NCBI GenBank assembly: GCA_051011595.1
Contig: JBPCTQ010000104.1
Coordinates: 1 to 5,435 of the forward strand
From: JAOUEE01 sp051011595
GTDB lineage: Bacteria; Actinomycetota; Acidimicrobiia; Acidimicrobiales; SHLQ01
Length of the DNA: 5,435 bases
Direction of reading: 5' to 3'
The notes below the pieces were generated by a model, which saw nothing but the letters and a program-made list of their open reading frames with translations, had not been told where the DNA came from and made no database searches. The position numbers and the translations under genes were made by a program. Position 1 is the first letter of the stretch; each line of letters opens with the position of its first letter. This document shows positions 1 through 5,435 of this stretch, in pieces.

Positions 1-2696
1 TCGGCGCCTTGGCCGCCCATGATGGTGTCGTCGCCGTCTTGGCCAAACACCGTGTCATTGCCCAGGTTGCCGTCGACCCAGTCGTTGCCGGGGCCGGCGT
101 TGATCGTGTCGTTACCACCCTGGCCACAAATCGTGTCATTACCGCCCAACGCCACGATCACATCCGGGCCCGGAGTCCCCAAGATCACATCCGCGTTCAC
201 CGTCGGCACCTGACCCATATTCAAATCCACGTCCACCGCCAACCCATTACACGTAGGACCGCCGCCACCGATCTGCAGCGACCAGGCACCGCGACCCATC
301 GTGCCCACGATGAGTTTGTTGTCGGCGCTGTCGTAGTCGAGGTCGTAGGCCAAGGCATTGGGGAGAGCACTGCCGAGCCTCGACCAGACCAGGGTGTTGA
401 CGTCCATGGCGAAGACCCCGAGGTTGGTGGCCACGCCGATGGAGTTCATGCCTGTCACGTACTCGACCGAGTTCATTCGCAGGCCGGTTGCACTGAACGT
501 TCCGGTGACGTCTGTCCAGTTGGCTCCGGCGTTGGTGGACCGGTACACCTTGTTGGTGTCGATCACATACACCGTGTTCCAGTCGGTCGGATGCATGACG
601 ATATCGACGGGTGGTCCGCCCGGGTAGGCGGGCAGGTTGACGGGCGCACCGCCATTGCGGAAGTGCAGGTCGGATCCCACGCCGTAGTACATGACGTCGG
701 CATTGGGAACGCCGCCGGACACGCCGCCATACGCGAGAGCCCGGACGTTCTGCCCGGTGGCTTCACCGATGGTGATGGTGCTGAACCCGTCATCGGTCAT
801 GTACAGGCGGCCGAAGCCGGCAGCGCGGGTTCCGAAGATCGCCTTGGTGGGGTCGACCTTGTTCAGCTCGATCGGCTGGTCGAACCACGCGACGTCGCCC
901 AGGTTGGCGAACGGGGTACCCCCGAGCGCCACCGGTGGGAACGTCGTACTGACGATGCCGCCGGTGTTGTTGAACACCGTCCGGCGCAGGGCCTGGAAGA
1001 CCTGGAAGCTCGAGTACCGGATCGATTGATTGGCCCCGGCCAGGGTGATGGCGTCGACGGCCACGTCACCACCGTCGCCGGTGTTGAGGTGGTCGAAGAT
1101 GGCGTCGGCGTTGTCCTGGTACACCGTGCCGTTGTCCTGAGCGCCGGCGATGACACGGTTGGAGATGGTGTCGTAGGCGGCGTCGTGGTACTCGCCGGTG
1201 CCCATATTGCCGTTGATCGAGAACCAGTCACCGGTGTTGTTGGTGGGACTGGTTCGCCGGTAGATGCCGGTGTCGTCGGTCTCGAGGATGTTGCCGTTGG
1301 CGTCGAACACCATTTCGCGGGAGTCGGCGTGAGGTGCGCTGTCGTTGGCCGTACCGCCGCCGGGAATGGCGGCGACGTTGTCGGAGTGCGTGAGGTGATC
1401 CCACTGCGGTGACGGGTTGCCGCCGGTGGGTGCCACCGTCGTGTTGCCTCGGAACAGTCGCCCCGAGAAGTCGTTGGCCCCGATGGAGTTGGGGAACGTG
1501 AGAGCCAGACTGCGAGGCTGGCGATCGCCGCCCACGTACACGATGTTGGCGTTGGCGGGATCGGCCACGATGGAGAAGTGGATCCCGCCCTGGGAACCCG
1601 GCTTCTCGCGTGGTGCGATGCCGCCGCCTTCACCGTCGGGGGTCATGGGGAGATCCATCTGGGTCCACGCGGGTGTGGCCGCCAACGGATTGTCGCTGTA
1701 CCCGATCCACGAGGGTTGACCGTTCTTGATGACCGCGACGTAGAGACGCCCGGTGGTGGGGGCCACGGCCATCTCGATGTTGTTGTTGCCAGGGTCGGCG
1801 ATCGCTGCTGCCAGGCCGGCATTGAAGACGGAGATGTTGGTGTAGCTGGTGCCCGTGTTGGTCGACCGGAAGATGCCCTGGAACTGCACACCGGCGAACA
1901 AGGTGGCGGGGTTGCCGAGCGGGAGGTCGTCGACCAGATCGAAGGCCGCTCCCGCGACGCCAGTGAACCAGTTGGCACCGAGGTCGTTGGTGTAGATGAC
2001 ACAGCAGTTGCTGGTGGACACCGCGATCGTGTTGCCCCGGGCCGCAATGCCCGACACCCGGAAGCCGTTGGTCGCGATGTTGATCTGGGTCCAGGTGGCG
2101 CCACCGTCGGTGGTGCGTAGCAGGCCGTTGAGCAGGCCGCTCACCCCACCGAACGAGCTGGGGCTGGAGAAGCCGGCCACGATGGTCTGGCGGGTGGCGT
2201 CGGTGGTGTCGAATTCCATGGCCCCGATCGACAGCGACGACTCGAAGTCGGTGAGTGGCGTCCAGTTCGGGGATGCCGACGTGCCGTTGGTGGTCTTCCA
2301 GATGCCGCCGTTGGCGCCGCCGACGTAGATGATGTCGGCGTTGGTGGGATGAGCGAGAACGGTGTGCAGGGCCCCGCCGGCTTCACCGTTGGCGATGCCT
2401 TCGACCTGGCCGTTGATGGTGGGTGCCCCACCTTCGAATGACCAGGCGCCGCCGACGGTGCCGGCCGGAAGCACCGGCGGCGGTGGTGTGGGTGCACCCT
2501 GCTGGAAGGGGATGACCGTGTCGTCGAAGACGTCGAAGGGCGCATCGTCGGGCGCGACGGGTGCCGGTGGGGCAGATCCTCCGCCGTCCTGGGCACCCAC
2601 GACGGGTGGGGCCAGCAGGGCGGCGATCATCATCACCACGACCGCGACGGCCCAACGCGCTGAACTCACCGACACTGATGTGCGGGTCCCACTCAT
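1..2696 (-). CDS. Secreted BNR/Asp-box beta-propeller protein with C-terminal RTX calcium-binding repeats (partial, C-terminus outside window)
   Basis: The frame is open from an ATG at 2696 to the left edge, giving 898 codons and no stop. Residues 1-35 form a Sec signal peptide: a short n-region with R5 and R15, a hydrophobic core at about 16-33, and a likely cut after V-G-A35. A Gly/Pro-rich linker follows (37-80). Residues about 84-810 hold recurring blade motifs: hP-x-x-x-x-x-hYVGG (115-127, 379-390), a similar one at 702-711, and Asp-box variants RTTDGGATW (194-202), YTNDLGANW (235-243), RSTNTGTSY (277-285) and RSTNAGANW (719-727). GTMGRGAWSL (798-807) resembles the closing strand of such propellers. 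The length would fit two seven-bladed propellers, which is inference. From C816 an RTX module begins. The only cysteines seen are 231, 232, 816 and 857. The family includes sialidase-like, sortilin-like and glycan-binding proteins. I see no catalytic signature that selects one, so the ligand or substrate is unknown. The start is supported by the signal peptide and a G-rich RBS. Confidence 0.93.
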   Translation of the reverse strand, partial: MSGTRTSVSVSSARWAVAVVVMMIAALLAPPVVGAQDGGGSAPPAPVAPDDAPFDVFDDTVIPFQQGAPTPPPPVLPAGTVGGAWSFEGGAPTINGQVEGIANGEAGGALHTVLAHPTNADIIYVGGANGGIWKTTNGTSASPNWTPLTDFESSLSIGAMEFDTTDATRQTIVAGFSSPSSFGGVSGLLNGLLRTTDGGATWTQINIATNGFRVSGIAARGNTIAVSTSNCCVIYTNDLGANWFTGVAGAAFDLVDDLPLGNPATLFAGVQFQGIFRSTNTGTSYTNISVFNAGLAAAIADPGNNNIEMAVAPTTGRLYVAVIKNGQPSWIGYSDNPLAATPAWTQMDLPMTPDGEGGGIAPREKPGSQGGIHFSIVADPANANIVYVGGDRQPRSLALTFPNSIGANDFSGRLFRGNTTVAPTGGNPSPQWDHLTHSDNVAAIPGGGTANDSAPHADSREMVFDANGNILETDDTGIYRRTSPTNNTGDWFSINGNMGTGEYHDAAYDTISNRVIAGAQDNGTVYQDNADAIFDHLNTGDGGDVAVDAITLAGANQSIRYSSFQVFQALRRTVFNNTGGIVSTTFPPVALGGTPFANLGDVAWFDQPIELNKVDPTKAIFGTRAAGFGRLYMTDDGFSTITIGEATGQNVRALAYGGVSGGVPNADVMYYGVGSDLHFRNGGAPVNLPAYPGGPPVDIVMHPTDWNTVYVIDTNKVYRSTNAGANWTDVTGTFSATGLRMNSVEYVTGMNSIGVATNLGVFAMDVNTLVWSRLGSALPNALAYDLDYDSADNKLIVGTMGRGAWSLQIGGGGPTCNGLAVDVDLNMGQVPTVNADVILGTPGPDVIVALGGNDTICGQGGNDTINAGPGNDWVDGNLGNDTVFGQDGDDTIMGGQGA
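3..179 (-). repeat. RTX nonapeptide calcium-binding repeats within the propeller protein
   Basis: Residues 840-893 of the secreted protein form six tandem nonapeptides close to the GGxGxDxhx consensus: GTPGPDVIV, ALGGNDTIC, GQGGNDTIN, AGPGNDWVD, GNLGNDTVF and GQDGDDTIM. A seventh starts at G894 and is cut by the window edge. In known RTX proteins such repeats stack into a parallel beta-roll that binds Ca2+ between turns and folds only at extracellular calcium levels. The conserved Asp is present in each of the six. More repeats probably follow to the left. Confidence 0.93.
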
Positions 2697-2698
2697 GA

Positions 2699-2705
2699 CT
2701 CCCCC
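2699..2705 (-). promoter_or_regulatory. Ribosome binding site of the propeller/RTX gene
   Basis: GGGGGAG lies directly before the ATG at 2696 with only 2 nt between. The GGAG core fits the anti-Shine-Dalgarno sequence, but the spacing is short. In-frame GTG codons at 2675 and 2669 would still leave a signal peptide, but they lack a nearby purine-rich site, so the ATG is preferred. Confidence 0.5.
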
Positions 2706-2753
2706 GATCGAGCTGGAACTCGGCCGACGGGTGTCGCCGGGCGGCCCCTACCC

Positions 2754-2779
2754 CGATCAGAGTGCTACCACTTTGATCG
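2754..2779 (-). other. Imperfect hairpin between the phosphoesterase and propeller genes: candidate terminator or operator
   Basis: Read on the minus strand, CGATCA-A-AGTG, loop GTAG, then CACT-C-TGATCG. This gives a 10-bp stem interrupted by one A/C mismatch, with a 4-nt loop. It starts 29 nt after the phosphoesterase stop codon, a usual place for a terminator, but it is followed by a G-rich stretch and not by a U-run. It also overlaps the candidate -10 box of the next gene, so a protein-binding palindrome is equally possible. Confidence 0.45.
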
Positions 2780-2790
2780 AGAGGCAGCAA
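2762..2790 (-). promoter_or_regulatory. Candidate promoter for the propeller/RTX gene
   Basis: On the minus strand TTGCTG (2790-2785) and TAGCAC (2767-2762) are separated by exactly 17 nt. Each matches the sigma-70-type consensus at about half of its positions. The -10 box ends 65 nt before the ATG. This is the only reasonable pair I found in this 112-nt gap. The match is weak and could be chance. Confidence 0.3.
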
Positions 2791-2808
2791 AAGGTCTCGC
2801 CGCCGCGC

Positions 2809-5202
2809 TCAGATGGGCGGTGAAGGGGCCCGGATGTCGGCGTAGAGCGGGAGGTGGTCCGACGCGGTGCGGGTGAGGTGGGTTGCCGGCACGTCGGTGT
2901 GCAGCACCTGGAGCGACGGGTCGACGAAGATGTGGTCGATGCGCGCGACGGGCCAACGCCCACCCCATGTTCGGCGGGGGCGGTGTCCGTCGAGGCCCAC
3001 CTGCACGTCGGTGAGACGGCGACTGATTGCGCGACAGGTCGGTAGGCGGGGGCTGGCGTTGAAGTCGCCGCACAGGACGATGTTCTCGCCCACCGGCACG
3101 GGTTCCAGCCAGTCCGGCCCGAGCAGGGCATCGGCCTGCATCCGCCGTTCACGGGGATGCACGCTGAGATGGGTGTTGATCACCGAGAACGTGGTCTGAC
3201 CGGCATCGACTTCGATCCAGACGGCTTCGCGCGGTTCCAGGTCGTGGTCGCCCTCCAGGCGGGGGAGCGGTCCGGTGTGGTGTACGCGCATGGGTAGGCG
3301 GCTCAACACGGCGTCGCCGAAGTACCCACCTTCGGTTTCGCGTGTGGCGTGGAAGTACAGGTCCATACCCAGCTGCTCGGCGATGATCCGGGCCTGATCG
3401 ACACCGCCGGTGCTGCTGCGACCCACGTCGACCTCCTGGAGCCCGACCACGTCGGGTTCGATGCGGGCGATGACCCGGGCGATACGTTCCGGCGACATCA
3501 CGCCGTCGAGGCCCACACAGCTGTGAATGTTGTAGGTGAGCAGCCGCATCGACCTACCGTCGGGTTCGCGCAGCCAACGAGCGGCCGGTCGATGTCCGGT
3601 GCCCTCCAACACACTGAACGCGGCGCGACGGAGATCACCGGCTCGGGTGGGACGCGGTCCATCGTGACCCAGCGGCGTATCGGCCGGCGCCCACACGAAG
3701 GCACTGGTCTCGTTGGGGCCTGGTCCAGCGTGCGATCCGTTCTCGTGGGGAAAACTCACCGGCGGTCCGTCCAGTCGCCACCCGGCGATGACCAGATCGC
3801 CGGCGTCGGCGTGCTGGCAGACGCCCACCAGGTCCGCGGCTGCCTCGTGCAGATACGGATGCCCCTTGCCCAGCACGTCAGCCGCGTCGGCCGGGAGTCG
3901 GTAGTGGCCGGTGTCGGTCCACGCCAGCGCCTGGTCGGGACCGTCGGCAGCCAGCACAAGCGGGATGTGGGCCTCATTCACCAGGTCGGCGGCGATTGCC
4001 GCACGCTGCTCATCGGCGACGGGTTCGGGTAGGTAGACGTGGCCGAGCGGACCGAGCGCGGTGGTGGTGGCCCGCTCGGGTGCCCACCACCGAGGGGTCA
4101 GGTCGAGGCCGGGCACCAGGAGCTCGGCCGTCCGATAACCCAGCATGGTGGCTCGTTGCCCCTGGATCCCACGCTGGGGTTCGGGATGGTCGTCGTGACT
4201 GATCCCGTACCGACGCAGGACCTCGCCGACCGCTTCGGCCACGGGACGGCCGTGCCTTTCGACGTACGGCTCGGTCTGTTCCTGGCCGTGATCGGACAGC
4301 ACCCACACGTCGTAGTCACGCCGATCCCGGCGGCGGGCGGCACGACTGAGCCGGCCGATCACCCGATCGACACTGCGCAGGGCTCGTAGCGCTTCGGGTG
4401 AACGGGGGCCGCGGCGATGAGCCCATTCGTCGTAGCCGAGCAGGTCGAGGTGGATGATCGGCAGCCCGCGGGCCAGGTCGATCGAGGCGAGCGTGGCCAG
4501 GGCTTCTCGCAGCACGACCGTGACCGCGATGCGAGCTTGCAGGAAGTGGAGCTCGGTACCGAGCGGTTCACCCGACCGCACGGCATCCACGAGCTGGGGA
4601 ACACCGAGGACCAGCTCGCGGCCCGACAGCACCACCGTTCGCAGCACGTCGAAGCTGTGGCCGAGCACCACCAGCGGCAAGTCGCGAGGGCGAGAGGCCT
4701 GGAACAGGTCGCCCCACCCGAGCGTCGCCATCGAGAAACGAGTCACCGCCGCGCCGCCCCGGTAGATGTTGCTGTACGAACTGCCGCCGTCGAGCAGGCC
4801 GCGACCGGGTAGACCGGCCTCCACGGTTTGGGCGGCATCTCGATCCGACATCCGGAAGATGCGGCGGCTGGTGCGGTGCACGTAGCTGTAGGCGGGGACG
4901 GCTGCCGGTTCGCCGTAGAACAGCTCGGCCTGGAACGAAGGTGTCGACGAAGGAACCCCTGCGTACACCGGTGTGAGCTGGTAGGGCTCGACCTCGTGCA
5001 GCTTGGATAGGTTCGGCATCAGGCCGGTGACCTGGGCCTGCCGCAGAACCTCCAGACTCAACCCGTCTACCTGGATCAACAACAGTCCCGGGCCCGCAGA
5101 CGGCTCCGGTGCCGAGTCGGGCGCCAGCCGATCACCGACCAGGCGATGACGATCGGCGGGGGCTCGCACCTGCCGCCACCACCGTTCGAGCCGATCGATC
5201 AC
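2809..5202 (-). CDS. Fused type I phosphodiesterase (alkaline phosphatase superfamily) and endonuclease/exonuclease/phosphatase domain protein
   Basis: This is a 797-residue protein starting at GTG and ending at TGA. The N-terminal domain (about 38-510) has the metal and nucleophile set of the nucleotide pyrophosphatase/phosphodiesterase branch: D46 in QVDGLS, likely nucleophile T87 in SSTPSF, D258 and H262 in DEWAH, D304-H305 in SDHG, and H491 in GSHAG. The C-terminal domain (about 552-790) is an EEP (DNase I-like) fold: N558 in TYNIH, E590 in LQEVD, the GDAVLSR block at 629-635, H678 in NTHLS, D713 and N715 in GDFN, D756 in RIDHIF, and D782-H783 in SDH. Both active sites therefore look complete. 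There is no signal peptide or membrane helix, so it is probably cytosolic. Both families cleave phosphoester bonds with divalent metals; the substrates (nucleotides, phospholipid head groups, inositol phosphates or nucleic acid) are not indicated. A weak GATGGGG lies upstream of the GTG, and no better in-frame start is seen. The exact start is the least certain point. Confidence 0.93.
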   Translation of the reverse strand: MIDRLERWWRQVRAPADRHRLVGDRLAPDSAPEPSAGPGLLLIQVDGLSLEVLRQAQVTGLMPNLSKLHEVEPYQLTPVYAGVPSSTPSFQAELFYGEPAAVPAYSYVHRTSRRIFRMSDRDAAQTVEAGLPGRGLLDGGSSYSNIYRGGAAVTRFSMATLGWGDLFQASRPRDLPLVVLGHSFDVLRTVVLSGRELVLGVPQLVDAVRSGEPLGTELHFLQARIAVTVVLREALATLASIDLARGLPIIHLDLLGYDEWAHRRGPRSPEALRALRSVDRVIGRLSRAARRRDRRDYDVWVLSDHGQEQTEPYVERHGRPVAEAVGEVLRRYGISHDDHPEPQRGIQGQRATMLGYRTAELLVPGLDLTPRWWAPERATTTALGPLGHVYLPEPVADEQRAAIAADLVNEAHIPLVLAADGPDQALAWTDTGHYRLPADAADVLGKGHPYLHEAAADLVGVCQHADAGDLVIAGWRLDGPPVSFPHENGSHAGPGPNETSAFVWAPADTPLGHDGPRPTRAGDLRRAAFSVLEGTGHRPAARWLREPDGRSMRLLTYNIHSCVGLDGVMSPERIARVIARIEPDVVGLQEVDVGRSSTGGVDQARIIAEQLGMDLYFHATRETEGGYFGDAVLSRLPMRVHHTGPLPRLEGDHDLEPREAVWIEVDAGQTTFSVINTHLSVHPRERRMQADALLGPDWLEPVPVGENIVLCGDFNASPRLPTCRAISRRLTDVQVGLDGHRPRRTWGGRWPVARIDHIFVDPSLQVLHTDVPATHLTRTASDHLPLYADIRAPSPPI

Positions 5203-5234
5203 CGGATGTGGGCCCCATCGGCCATGGCCTGCAT
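5199..5234 (-). CDS. Possible 11-codon leader ORF overlapping the phosphoesterase start
   Basis: ATG at 5234 opens a frame reading MQAMADGAHIR. Its TGA (5201-5199) overlaps the GTG start of the phosphoesterase in the four bases GTGA. Such overlaps are typical of translational coupling, and the main start has only a weak RBS. The peptide has no recognisable motif, its own RBS is poor, and a second ATG (5225) lies in the same frame. It may be a chance ORF. Confidence 0.2.
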   Translation of the reverse strand: MQAMADGAHIR

Positions 5235-5255
5235 GGTGCAGGTCTACCCCATGGG

Positions 5256-5288
5256 ATCACCCAGCCCGTGTTCGACGGGCTGGGTGAT
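5256..5288 (-). terminator. Stem-loop terminator after the upstream RTX gene
   Basis: A perfect 14-bp inverted repeat (ATCACCCAGCCCGT and its complement) flanks a 5-nt loop. It begins 15 nt after the TAG of the upstream RTX gene and ends 53 nt before the phosphoesterase start. The stem is GC-rich and very stable. No U-run follows on either strand, which is common for terminators of high-GC actinobacteria. It suggests that the phosphoesterase gene has its own promoter, or receives only read-through, though I find no convincing promoter in the short space left. Confidence 0.75.
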
Positions 5289-5303
5289 GGTGTGCGCCAG
5301 TAC

Positions 5304-5435
5304 CTAGGGGTTGCAGTTGAAGACGGTGTCGATGGGTTCGGTGGTGCAGTTGTCGCCGGTGTTGTGGGGTCCGCCGTTGACGGTGTCGGCGACGCCGTCA
5401 ACTGAGTTGATGGTGTCGTCGCCGGCGAAGCCGTT
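5304..5435 (-). CDS. C-terminal end of an RTX-type calcium-binding protein (partial)
   Basis: Forty-three codons and a TAG stop are visible; the rest lies right of the window. The fragment begins NGFAGDDTIN, which fits an RTX nonapeptide, continues with the degenerate turn DGVADTVNGG, and ends in a cap with two cysteines 11 residues apart (DNC...FNC) followed by NP. Similar caps of the CTTDPxDTVxNC kind close RTX tails in secreted actinobacterial proteins, as I recall them; the cysteines could form a disulfide. The N-terminal part, and so the protein's main function, cannot be seen. The protein is probably extracellular, by analogy with the propeller/RTX gene downstream. The frame is supported by the repeat and by the strong hairpin just after the stop. 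Confidence 0.82.
   Translation of the reverse strand, partial: NGFAGDDTINSVDGVADTVNGGPHNTGDNCTTEPIDTVFNCNP

Noticed and set aside
1..179. Regular short repeats at the left edge that could look like a CRISPR or minisatellite
   Set aside because: The period is 27 bases and it translates to RTX nonapeptides; there are no spacers and the DNA copies vary at synonymous positions.
9..1412. A 467-codon open frame on the plus strand
   Set aside because: It is antisense to the propeller/RTX gene, whose frame is open throughout and has a signal peptide, Asp-boxes and RTX repeats. The plus-strand product is low-complexity Val/Gly/His/Asp-rich text with no family motifs, as expected from the complement of a GC-rich gene.
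863..1633. A 256-codon open frame on the minus strand inside the propeller gene
   Set aside because: It lies in another frame of the same strand and its product is Ser/Thr/Pro/Arg-rich. The overlapping frame carries the recognisable propeller motifs.
1578..2120. A 180-codon open frame on the plus strand
   Set aside because: It is also antisense to the propeller domain, and its composition is the mirror of that gene's codon bias. No motif or RBS supports it.
2702..2758. Two copies of CCCCGATC (plus strand, 2702-2709 and 2751-2758) in the gap before the propeller gene
   Set aside because: They are only 8 bases long in GC-rich DNA. One overlaps the RBS and the other the hairpin, so a shared regulatory site is not needed to explain them.
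3349..4032. A 227-codon open frame on the plus strand
   Set aside because: It is antisense to the phosphoesterase, whose catalytic motifs are intact on the other strand across this stretch.

Overview
The window is GC-rich bacterial DNA with three genes, all on the minus strand, so transcription runs from right to left: the 3' end of one RTX-type gene (5435 to 5304), a complete fused phosphoesterase gene (5202 to 2809), and a large secreted beta-propeller/RTX gene (2696 down to position 1, running off the left edge). Nearly every base is coding. The two gaps are about 100 bases each and carry hairpins and possible expression signals. I see no tRNA, rRNA, insertion sequence or CRISPR array.

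The organism is probably a high-GC actinobacterium. The RTX tail with an entry motif of the CNGL...DV type, followed by GTPGPDVI, reminds me of secreted proteins in Acidimicrobiia such as Ilumatobacter relatives. That placement is an impression from family knowledge, not a demonstrated result.

Right part (5304-5435): the last 43 codons of an RTX-like gene, ending in a Cys-containing cap. It is followed by a perfect 14-bp hairpin (5256-5288) that probably ends its transcript.

Middle (2809-5202): a 797-residue protein with no signal peptide or membrane segment. It joins an alkaline-phosphatase-superfamily type I phosphodiesterase domain to an endonuclease/exonuclease/phosphatase (EEP) domain. 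Both metal-site sets look complete. It is probably a cytosolic two-headed phosphoesterase; its substrate cannot be read from the sequence.

Left part (1-2696): a protein with a Sec signal peptide, a Pro-rich linker, a long region of Asp-box (BNR) beta-propeller blades and a C-terminal run of calcium-binding nonapeptides. It is at least 898 residues long and its C-terminus lies outside the window.

The two outer genes encode extracellular calcium-dependent proteins and the middle one an apparently intracellular enzyme. The hairpin after the first gene argues against a single operon, and I see no direct evidence that the three act together.
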